Part shown: positions 6,861-12,562 of the stretch, piece after piece | Numbering within the stretch: position 1 is the stretch's first letter | How the letters are laid out: every line of letters begins with the position of its first letter | Origin: Verrucomicrobiota bacterium | GTDB lineage: Bacteria > Verrucomicrobiota > Verrucomicrobiia > Chthoniobacterales > Xiphinematobacteraceae | Length of the DNA stretch: 12,562 nucleotides | Assembly (NCBI GenBank): GCA_003176035.1 | Contig: PSRL01000086.1 | Coordinates: 1 to 12,562 of the forward strand | Direction: 5' to 3' | The notes under the pieces: model-generated | Database searches by the model: none | Told to the model about the DNA's origin: nothing | What the model saw: the letters and a program-made list of their open reading frames with translations, nothing else | Translations under genes and position numbers: made by a program

Positions 6861-7478
6861 TCAAAGCGTCAGCCCCAATTGTGCGAGCGCCTCACGCGTA
6901 TTTGCTTCTTCCCGGTGATGGATTCCATGAATTCCGAGTTTGGAGGCGACTTCCACAAGCAGATCCCGATCTTCGATATAGGCCACCTGCTCCGGTTTGA
7001 CCTGTGCCACATCCAAGGCAAGTCGGTAAATATCCAGATCCGGTTTTCGCAGATGGACAAAGGCGGAGACGACAAAAAAATCGACAAATTCCCTCAGTTG
7101 GAAACGCTCAATTCGATCCACCGCTAATTCTCGCCCCTCATTGCTCACAACTGCAATTTTCAGCTGGTAGACAGATCGCAGCTTGCGAATCAAATCAATA
7201 GTATTTTGAAGTGGACGAGCAGCTTCCAAAACATAGCGCTTTACGTCATTGGAATCGAAGTCCTGAGGTTTGTAGAAAATGATTTTCTCCAAATAATCCT
7301 CCCAACTGGATTTGCCGCTCTCATAGGTATCATAAGTGATGTGATGGCGGCTGCTCATCTCCTCAAAATCAATTTGAAAATGTTCCGCGGTTTGCTTTCG
7401 CAATTTGTGATCCCAACCATTGGTAAGGAGTACCCCGCCGATGTCTAAAAACAAGGTGGTGATGGGAGAAGTGTTCAT
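6861..7478 (-). CDS. HAD-family hydrolase
   Basis: This is a probable cytoplasmic phosphatase of the haloacid dehalogenase superfamily, 205 residues from ATG 7478. An open frame runs further upstream, but that ATG gives a start just before the first motif and overlaps the upstream stop as ATGA. Motif I is FLDIGGVLL with nucleophile Asp12; the second acidic residue of the usual DxD is Gly, as in some YihX-like members. A helical cap covers about 17-90. Motif II is VVSNEG (Ser112), motif III LRKPD (Lys145) and motif IV AYIEDRD (Asp170). The substrate cannot be read from sequence. Because the second Asp usually acts as general acid, a weak or different activity is possible. The coupled partner is a secreted protein, so the link between the two is unclear. 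Confidence 0.88.
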   Translation of the reverse strand: MNTSPITTLFLDIGGVLLTNGWDHKLRKQTAEHFQIDFEEMSSRHHITYDTYESGKSSWEDYLEKIIFYKPQDFDSNDVKRYVLEAARPLQNTIDLIRKLRSVYQLKIAVVSNEGRELAVDRIERFQLREFVDFFVVSAFVHLRKPDLDIYRLALDVAQVKPEQVAYIEDRDLLVEVASKLGIHGIHHREEANTREALAQLGLTL

Positions 7479-8029
7479 AATTTGGGCAAATTCGAATGTA
7501 ACACATATGCCGCAATGGAAACGATTGGTAAAAGAAAGAAGGGCCAATAGGCCAATACCGGTGGAGCGGGGGGGCTTACCCGCAATTTTCCGCTGATCGT
7601 TGCTTCACTTCCGGAGGCTTTGACCGCAACTTTTATTTCCCATTCCCCCGCTTCAGGCAAAGTGACCGTGGCGGCATACAATAATTTATTTGTTGCGACT
7701 TCATGAGTCGCCTCAATTTTATCCAACCCACCGGATGATTTCATTCGGCAACAGGGAGGCACCCAAACTTCATTGGGTGCAGCTGATTTTTCATCCGCGC
7801 GCCGAAGAGATAGTCGAACTTCCCCATTTAATAAAGGTTGGTTCGTCTTGCGGTCTTGAATTAAAACACTGATATCCTCCGGGCCGGCACGGACCACGGC
7901 GGATGTGGAGAACACGGTAATGCGGTAGGGGCCGCGCTCCTCGGACATCTGCACAGTCCCACCGTCCGCAAAGGCTCTACCCCCAATGAGAGTAACCAGC
8001 GTCAAGAGGCTGAAGGCCAACTGAAACAT
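7475..8029 (-). CDS. secreted beta-type protein with C-terminal membrane anchor, unknown function
   Basis: The 184-residue product from ATG 8029 has a clear signal peptide (MFQLAFSLL... ending GRAFA, probable cleavage before Asp22). An extracytoplasmic domain of about 130 residues follows, and a C-terminal transmembrane segment lies at about 158-177, followed by a short tail. The alternating hydrophobic pattern, for example RITVFSTSAVVRAG and EWEIKVAV, suggests an immunoglobulin-like beta sandwich. The general pattern resembles YtkA/FixH-type domains, but this is only an impression. A vicinal cysteine pair (Cys93-Cys94 in VPPCCRMK) could bind metal or be redox active. A TTG-initiated longer form (from 8068) is possible but would put residues ahead of the signal peptide. 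The stop overlaps the HAD start by ATGA (7475-7478), so the pair is probably co-translated. Confidence 0.8.
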   Translation of the reverse strand: MFQLAFSLLTLVTLIGGRAFADGGTVQMSEERGPYRITVFSTSAVVRAGPEDISVLIQDRKTNQPLLNGEVRLSLRRADEKSAAPNEVWVPPCCRMKSSGGLDKIEATHEVATNKLLYAATVTLPEAGEWEIKVAVKASGSEATISGKLRVSPPAPPVLAYWPFFLLPIVSIAAYVLHSNLPKL

Positions 8030-8106
8030 GTTCACACAGATATTGCTATAAGCCTCAGACTGCCGCAATCCTCAAATAGAGCTCCAAATACAAACCGCTC
8101 ATTCGT

Positions 8107-8124
8107 CCATTTTCCATAAAATGG
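8107..8124. repeat. perfect inverted repeat in the divergent promoter region
   Basis: CCATTTT (8107-8113) and AAAATGG (8118-8124) pair perfectly around a 4-base loop CCAT. It lies in the 218-bp region between the divergent 7475-8029 gene and malQ. It could be a regulator-binding site or an RNA hairpin in a leader. There is no terminator-like T-run next to it. Function is inferred from position only. Confidence 0.35.
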
Positions 8125-8247
8125 TGGGTGGAAATTGCACGCCGGCGTTTTTAGTGTGATATTTGCCACTGCGCACAGCTATGAAAGATGCGCTACCGTT
8201 TTGACGAAACATGCTGATGTCCTCATGTTTTAGCTATACCGCACCTT

Positions 8248-9948
8248 GTGCTCAACCTTAGTCCAAAAAAGAAATTAGCGGGCCTTGCAACACCTCTCTT
8301 TGCCTTGAGGGGGTCCGCTGACCTTGGAATAGGAGACGTTCAGGCATTGTATGAGTTGGTGGACTGGTGCGCCGAAATCGGTTTCGGGGTCCTACAAATC
8401 CTGCCTATCAACGAAACCAGTAGCGATCACAGCCCTTATAATCTCCTCAGTTCAATTGCAATAGAACCCTCCACAATCGCCACAACGCCGGAATTCTTGC
8501 CTGATCTGCCCCCGGAGAATTTTCACTCCATTACGGGCAGGGCGGATCTGGAACGTCTCCGAGCTGGTGATGTGCTCTACCCTGAAATCAAGGCCCTCAA
8601 ATTAGAATTGCTTCTGAATGCTTTCAAGCATCTTTCCGGCCCAAGAGCTCAAGCGTTCATAGAATTTCAGAAAAAACATGACGAATGGCTGCGGCCTTAC
8701 TCGCTTTTCCGGGGCCTCATGCATCTCAACAATCAGTCTGAATATTTCCCACGCTGGGCTCCCGGGGAACACAACTATTCCTCCGCCCAAGCGTCATCCG
8801 GGCGGTGGTCAGCGGAAAAAAAAGATTATTTGAACACACTGCAAAAATTTTACTCTTACGTTCAATGGGTTGCATTTTCCCAGTGGCGCGACCTCAAACG
8901 TTATGCCGAGAGCCGCGGAGTGACTCTCATGGGAGATGCACCAATAGGTGTTAGTCCCTACAGTGCAGATACTTGGGAATTCCCGCATTTATTTGATTTG
9001 ACGCATTCCTGTGGGGCTCCCGCCGAAAAAGACTTTTATACGGATGCTTTTACAAAAAATTGGGGACAAAATTGGGGTTTTCCGCTGTACAATTGGGAGG
9101 AAATGCTTAAAGATAACTGTGGTTGGTGGCGTCGCCGCCTCCATATATTGCGCAGTATCTTCCATTTACTACGCATTGACCACGTGCTAGGTTTTTATCG
9201 CATGTACGCATTTCCTTGGTATCCAGCAAATAACGCGCGCTTTGCTTGTTTAAGCAAAGAAGCGGCTTATGATTTGGCCGGAGACCTTCCCCGTTTTATT
9301 GAGCGAGATGATCGTACGGAAGAAAATCGCTCTAAAAATCGAGCACAAGGGGAGAAGCTCTTGCGTATCCTTTTGCAGGAAACCGGGCCCTACCGTCTGA
9401 TTGCAGAAGACTTGGGAACCGTTCCTCCCTATATGGGGCCATCTTTGCAAGAACTGCAAATCCCAGGCCATATGATCCCGATGTGGAAAAAAGAGCCCAC
9501 CGGCGAACTCACCCGAAATTACCCTCGTCTCACACTGGCAACTCACACAACTCACGACCACCCTCCTCTGAAGGCTCTCTGGGACCAATGGCTCTGTGAG
9601 GCAGAGTCCAAAGACCCGATTCAAGCCCAAAATGCCATCGCTCATATGCGCGAACTACTGAAATTTGCAGGCCAACCCTTCGTCACCCTGCCACAAAAAT
9701 TTACGAAACAAATCCATCTGGCTCTCTTAAAAGGCCTCTTCACCACCGATTCCTGGCTGGCTATCCCGACCATTACAGACCTCCTTGGTACGGCGCACAG
9801 ATTTAATGTCCCGGGCACCCAGGCGGAACGCAATTGGAGGGTAAGATTAGAAGTGCCTGTAGCTCGGTGGATTACAAAAGAACGAAAATTAACTTTTTCC
9901 CTCCGGAACCTCGTAAAAACAACCTGTCGACAAATATTGTACGACTGA
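8248..9948 (+). CDS. malQ: 4-alpha-glucanotransferase (amylomaltase / disproportionating enzyme)
   Basis: This cytoplasmic GH77 enzyme transfers alpha-1,4-glucan segments between maltodextrins or onto glucose, in glycogen or maltodextrin turnover. The 566-residue protein shows the N-terminal ILPINETSSDHSPYN region (51-65), the nucleophile in LRIDHVLGFYRMYAFPW (Asp311), the acid/base in IAEDLGTVPP (Glu387) and the transition-state residue in THTTHDHPP (Asp437). The C-terminal FNVPGT and NWRVRL motifs complete the fold. It is longer than short amylomaltases of about 500 residues and lacks the long N-terminal extension of E. coli MalQ. The GTG start at 8248 places MLNLSPKKKLAG ahead of the first barrel strand; no Shine-Dalgarno sequence is visible. 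The HU-like gene follows 22 bp later and may be co-transcribed. No other glycogen or maltose gene lies in the window. Confidence 0.94.
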   Translation: MLNLSPKKKLAGLATPLFALRGSADLGIGDVQALYELVDWCAEIGFGVLQILPINETSSDHSPYNLLSSIAIEPSTIATTPEFLPDLPPENFHSITGRADLERLRAGDVLYPEIKALKLELLLNAFKHLSGPRAQAFIEFQKKHDEWLRPYSLFRGLMHLNNQSEYFPRWAPGEHNYSSAQASSGRWSAEKKDYLNTLQKFYSYVQWVAFSQWRDLKRYAESRGVTLMGDAPIGVSPYSADTWEFPHLFDLTHSCGAPAEKDFYTDAFTKNWGQNWGFPLYNWEEMLKDNCGWWRRRLHILRSIFHLLRIDHVLGFYRMYAFPWYPANNARFACLSKEAAYDLAGDLPRFIERDDRTEENRSKNRAQGEKLLRILLQETGPYRLIAEDLGTVPPYMGPSLQELQIPGHMIPMWKKEPTGELTRNYPRLTLATHTTHDHPPLKALWDQWLCEAESKDPIQAQNAIAHMRELLKFAGQPFVTLPQKFTKQIHLALLKGLFTTDSWLAIPTITDLLGTAHRFNVPGTQAERNWRVRLEVPVARWITKERKLTFSLRNLVKTTCRQILYD

Positions 9949-9970
9949 CCCTTGCACATCGCTCTGTTAT

Positions 9971-10390
9971 GTGCTTAATAATAAGCAACAAGACAACCAA
10001 GTGAACTACCAAACTCCCATCGACGTAGATAAAGAAAAGGAAGTTAAAGAACATAAAACGAATAAGTTAGGAAACCTTACCAAGCGGGATCTCGTCCTCC
10101 GTATCAGTGACGAAACCGGATTGGTTCAACAGGATGTATTCCAAGTTATTCAGAAGACCCTGGATTATATTACCGAGGCCCTCGCCAAAGGACAGGACGT
10201 TGAACTCCGAAATTTCGGTGTATTTGAAGTCCGATTGACCAAGTCGAGGATCGGCCGGAATCCGAATAAACCAGAAACCGATGTAGTCATTCCTGCACGG
10301 GCAATGGTGAAGTTTAAGTCCGGAAAAATCATGAGGCAGCAAGTATTGCTCCTCACTGAGGAACTAAAATCCGCGTCTTCTTCTCACTAA
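9971..10390 (+). CDS. HU/IHF-family DNA-binding protein with charged N-terminal extension
   Basis: This is a nucleoid protein of the HU/IHF family, expected to act as a dimer that bends DNA. The family core covers about residues 36-125 and begins LTKRDLVLRISDETG. It includes ELRNFGVFEVR (78-88) and the beta-arm tip IGRNPNKPE with the intercalating Pro98. It ends with VKFKSGKIMR. About 35 residues of hydrophilic, charged sequence precede the core (KEKEVKEHKTNK), which ordinary 90-residue HU lacks. The start is GTG at 9971 or GTG at 10001; no ATG is available before the core and no Shine-Dalgarno sequence is visible. It follows malQ by 22 bp, and a strong GC hairpin lies 45 bp after its stop. 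HU and IHF subunits cannot be told apart safely here. Confidence 0.92.
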   Translation: MLNNKQQDNQVNYQTPIDVDKEKEVKEHKTNKLGNLTKRDLVLRISDETGLVQQDVFQVIQKTLDYITEALAKGQDVELRNFGVFEVRLTKSRIGRNPNKPETDVVIPARAMVKFKSGKIMRQQVLLLTEELKSASSSH

Positions 10391-10434
10391 CGGGTCTTTT
10401 CATACCCTGAAATTAGCAACCCGTTGCACAATCT

Positions 10435-10460
10435 GGCCGGGGGGTTCACCCCCCCCGGCC
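10435..10460 (+). terminator. strong GC-rich hairpin, possible terminator between the HU-like gene and the surA-like gene
   Basis: GGCCGGGGGG (10435-10444) and CCCCCCGGCC (10451-10460) form a perfect 10-bp all-G/C stem around the 6-base loop TTCACC. A run of five T is present but begins about 13 bases after the stem (near 10473), so this is not a textbook intrinsic terminator. A weaker inverted repeat AACGGGT/ACCCGTT (10389-10395, 10419-10425) lies just upstream. The hairpin probably ends or attenuates transcription from malQ and the HU-like gene. It could instead structure the leader of the surA-like mRNA. Confidence 0.55.
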
Positions 10461-10587
10461 GGATCAGTGTGATTTTTAAAACCCTTCGGTCTGTCGACTG
10501 CTCGGCGAACTTCCCAAGAGTCCGCACTTGACGGTCCGCGCAGGCATACTTAGCGTTGCAAGACCAATTTTTCCAAGTGTTTTGCAA

Positions 10588-11577
10588 ATGAAAATCTTTG
10601 GGTCTCTTCTCTGTGCCTTCCTAGGATTTTCCTCGCTTCTCTGGGCGCAGTCACAGGATGGCAGCGGGGAATTGGTGGATGGCATTGCAGCCATTGTGAA
10701 CTCCGACGTTGTGACTATTTCTGACGTACGGGAAGTGGTGGGGGGTCGGGAACGCGCCTTACGGGAAGCTTTTCATGGGGAAGAGCTTCAAAAAAAACTT
10801 GAAGAGCTCAAAAAGTCGGCGGTCAAAGATCTCATAGATCGTCAATTGATCCTTCAGGAATTTCGCGCCAAAAAATTTACTATTCCCTCCTACATAGTAG
10901 ATGAACAGGTGCAGAAAATTATTCGTGAGGAATTTGGCGGAAACCGGATGGCATTCGTTCAGACCATTCAAGCTCAGGGCTACACTCTCACAAGGTTCAA
11001 ACGCATGGAGATGGACAAAATCATCGTCATGGCCATGCGCCAAGAAAACGTGAAAGACAATTTTATTATTTCTCCCAACAAGATTCAGGAATATTACAAC
11101 GGCAACATTCGTGCCTACACAACCCCGGAACAAGTGAAGCTACGGATGATTATTGTGAGAGAAGGGAACGCGAACAGCGATATTGCGTCAACGGGAGACA
11201 AAAAAGCGATGGCCGAAGAAATTCGTGCTAACCTGGCAAAAGGCGCCAACTTTGATCGGATGGCTCGTATGTATTCCGAGGATTCCTCCTCTCAGGATTC
11301 CGGCGGCGACTGGGGCTGGGTCGAACGAGGCACATTAAATCCGACATTGAGCGATGTGGCATTCTCAATGAAGCCCGGTGAAGTCAGTCCGGTGGTGGCA
11401 ATTGGGAACACCTATTACATCCTCACAGTCGAAGCTCGAAAAAACGCTGCGGTGAAAAAAATCAGCGAGGTGCGCAATGAAATCGAACGGAATCTGATTC
11501 AACAAGAGCGGCTTAAGGGGCAAGATCAATGGCTGGAGACCTTGCGAAGGAAAGCTTATATTAAAATCTTTTCGTAG
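10588..11577 (+). CDS. SurA-like periplasmic peptidyl-prolyl cis-trans isomerase (parvulin/PpiC type)
   Basis: This is probably a periplasmic chaperone/isomerase for outer-membrane proteins. The 329-residue form begins at ATG 10588, which puts MKIFGSLL directly at the start of a signal peptide ending near LLWA-QS (about residue 20/21); the longer upstream frame would add 20 residues and is less likely. Residues 28-175 resemble the SurA N-terminal chaperone domain (GIAAIVNSDVVTISDV, then LIDRQLI). One PpiC rotamase domain follows (about 182-284), with YSEDSSS, GGDWGWVERGTLNP and AFSMKPGEVSPVV. E. coli SurA has two such domains, this protein one. A short helical tail ends it. pdxA follows 38 bp later, the surA-pdxA order known from Enterobacteria. 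No clear Shine-Dalgarno sequence is seen. Confidence 0.88.
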   Translation: MKIFGSLLCAFLGFSSLLWAQSQDGSGELVDGIAAIVNSDVVTISDVREVVGGRERALREAFHGEELQKKLEELKKSAVKDLIDRQLILQEFRAKKFTIPSYIVDEQVQKIIREEFGGNRMAFVQTIQAQGYTLTRFKRMEMDKIIVMAMRQENVKDNFIISPNKIQEYYNGNIRAYTTPEQVKLRMIIVREGNANSDIASTGDKKAMAEEIRANLAKGANFDRMARMYSEDSSSQDSGGDWGWVERGTLNPTLSDVAFSMKPGEVSPVVAIGNTYYILTVEARKNAAVKKISEVRNEIERNLIQQERLKGQDQWLETLRRKAYIKIFS

Positions 11578-11615
11578 GTTCCATATCGCGAAGGTGTTAT
11601 AAATAGGACAGGCAC

Positions 11616-12476
11616 GTGGCACAGCAACTCCGCATAGGGATTACCGTAGGAGATCCCGCAGGGATTGGACCCGAAATTATCGAGCGAGCCCTTGCTTCCG
11701 AAAAATTTCCCTCTCACTGGCACCTTTCAAGAATTGGAGCCTGCGAAGGCTTTGAGGTGGGCAAACCCAGTCCGGCTTCAGCTCATGCTGCGTGGAGGGC
11801 TCTGGAAAAAGCTGCGGAATTAGCCCGCTGTCGGGAAATCGATGCTATCGTAACCGGTCCGGTTTCCAAAAATCAGCTACATCAAGTCGGCTTCCAATTC
11901 CCGGGGCAGACGGAATTTTTTGCGGCCAGAGCGTCAATTCAAGATTTCGCAATGCTGCTAACCGGTGGAAGGCTGACAGTAGCGCTGGTCACGGCTCATA
12001 TTCCACTGATGGAGACCGCTCGGTTGTTGAATGAAAAGGAAATCGTACGAGTAGGGAAATTGCTACATACTTTTTTACTGAGGCGAGGAGTGAAAGTGCC
12101 GCGTATTGCCGTTGCCGGATTAAACCCTCATGCAGGGGAAAATGGGGATCTCGGCCGGGAAGAAATCGATGTCATCAGACCCGCCGTACGAATATTAACT
12201 TCAATCGGCCGTTTCGAAGGACCCTACCCGCCCGACACCATATTCCACCGTGCAATAAAGGGGGAATTTGATGCCGTACTTTGCATGTATCACGACCAAG
12301 GGCTGATTCCGTTAAAACTTCATGCTTTTGACACGGGAGTGAACGTCACATTGGGTCTGCCCTATGTTCGCACCAGTCCGGACCATGGCACTGCTTTTGA
12401 AATTGCAGGCAAAGGCATTGCTCGGCCTGAGAGTATGATCGCGGCGATCCAATTGGCTGGGGAATTACTCAGCTAG
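11616..12476 (+). CDS. pdxA: 4-hydroxythreonine-4-phosphate dehydrogenase
   Basis: PdxA oxidises 4-phosphohydroxy-L-threonine with NAD(P)+ in the DXP-dependent route to pyridoxal 5'-phosphate; it is a cytoplasmic, metal-dependent dimer. The N-terminal GITVGDPAGIGPEI is diagnostic. The three metal-binding histidines are in TAHIPL (His128), NPHAGE (His172) and YHDQG (His226), and TSPDHGTAF precedes the C-terminus. At 286 residues it is shorter than E. coli PdxA (about 329); the missing part lies between residues 22 and about 57. The substrate-loop motif reads PGQTE (96-100) where E. coli has GHTE. The start is GTG at 11616, with AGGA 7 bases upstream (11605-11608), one of the few plausible Shine-Dalgarno sites in this window. 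It is probably co-transcribed with the surA-like gene. Confidence 0.94.
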   Translation: MAQQLRIGITVGDPAGIGPEIIERALASEKFPSHWHLSRIGACEGFEVGKPSPASAHAAWRALEKAAELARCREIDAIVTGPVSKNQLHQVGFQFPGQTEFFAARASIQDFAMLLTGGRLTVALVTAHIPLMETARLLNEKEIVRVGKLLHTFLLRRGVKVPRIAVAGLNPHAGENGDLGREEIDVIRPAVRILTSIGRFEGPYPPDTIFHRAIKGEFDAVLCMYHDQGLIPLKLHAFDTGVNVTLGLPYVRTSPDHGTAFEIAGKGIARPESMIAAIQLAGELLS

Positions 12477-12517
12477 AGCGCTTTTAATTAGTTGAGTCTG
12501 AAAAAAGCGTTTAAGCT
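12471..12517. repeat. imperfect palindrome overlapping the pdxA stop
   Basis: The 15-base arms 12471-12485 (AGCTAGAGCGCTTTT) and 12503-12517 (AAAAGCGTTTAAGCT) are inverted copies with 12 of 15 matches, around a 17-base loop. The left arm contains the pdxA stop codon TAG at 12474-12476. It may end pdxA transcription, but the T/A-rich tracts are inside the stem rather than after it. It is probably one unit of the repeat described in the next entry. Confidence 0.5.
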
Positions 12518-12560
12518 AGAGCATTTTAGATTTAAGTAGTTCCATTCGAATAGAAATGCT
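12514..12560. repeat. second palindromic unit at the window edge, linked by a 9-bp direct repeat
   Basis: AGCTAGAGC occurs exactly at 12471-12479 and again at 12514-12522, a period of 43 bp. The second copy leads into another inverted repeat, AGCATTT (12520-12526) with AAATGCT (12554-12560), which encloses the 8-base palindrome ATTCGAAT (12544-12551). Two adjacent palindromes sharing an end sequence look like a short intergenic repeat family. The window ends here, so the full unit cannot be defined. Confidence 0.4.
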
Positions 12561-12562
12561 AT

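Noticed and set aside
6693..7127. Plus-strand 144-codon open frame
   Set aside because: It runs antisense through the well-supported HAD gene, has no recognisable motif and its composition looks like a shadow frame.
8041..8085. Possible minus-strand promoter: TTGAGG with TATAGC about 19 bases later
   Set aside because: Both boxes match only four of six bases and the spacing is long; not better than chance in AT-rich sequence.
8201..8229. Possible malQ promoter: TTGACG with CATGTT 17 bases later
   Set aside because: The -35 is good but the -10 matches poorly; a better -10-like TATACC (8235-8240) is too far away and too near the start.
9250..9645. Minus-strand 131-codon frame inside malQ
   Set aside because: Antisense shadow of a gene with all three catalytic residues.

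Overview
The window looks like ordinary chromosomal sequence from a free-living or host-associated Gram-negative bacterium. My best inference is the Verrucomicrobiota/PVC group. Three things point there: a lipoprotein whose C-terminal tail (GYVDVRGYPPG followed by CPYTGKLFRVP) I associate with verrucomicrobial hypothetical proteins; the cmk-plsC adjacency also known in Chlamydiae; and genes that mostly lack a Shine-Dalgarno sequence. This assignment is from memory of families, not from a search. Base composition looks intermediate, near 50% GC. I see no transposase, integrase, phage gene or CRISPR array.

Layout. Positions 1-385 (+) hold a CAU-anticodon tRNA and rpsT (ribosomal protein S20). 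Positions 382-6575 (-) form one same-strand block. In transcription order it contains a small lipoprotein, tyrA (prephenate dehydrogenase), aroA (EPSP synthase), cmk (CMP kinase), plsC (1-acylglycerol-3-phosphate acyltransferase), a 74-residue single-pass membrane protein that overlaps plsC by ATGA, and a fused homocysteine methyltransferase/methylenetetrahydrofolate reductase. The block runs head-on into rpsT and the two stop codons overlap. From tyrA to the membrane protein the genes are 30 bp or less apart or overlap, which suggests one operon joining aromatic amino acid synthesis, CMP recycling and phospholipid synthesis.

Positions 6576-6860 hold no confident gene. On the minus strand they contain a 59-codon open frame and a run of small inverted repeats. 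Positions 6861-8029 (-) hold a translationally coupled pair: a secreted, C-terminally anchored beta-type protein of unknown function, then a HAD-family hydrolase. A 218-bp divergent region follows.

Positions 8248-12476 (+) carry malQ (4-alpha-glucanotransferase), an HU/IHF-type DNA-binding protein with a charged N-terminal tail, a very GC-rich hairpin, a SurA-like periplasmic peptidyl-prolyl isomerase and pdxA (pyridoxal phosphate synthesis). The surA-pdxA order is the same as in Enterobacteria. The last 90 bases contain two adjacent imperfect palindromes linked by a direct repeat, probably an intergenic repeat cut off by the window edge.

Most of the window is core metabolism. The least explained parts are the secreted protein/HAD pair, the two small envelope proteins, the 6689-6868 interval and the palindromes at the right edge. 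I found no convincing new multi-gene system.
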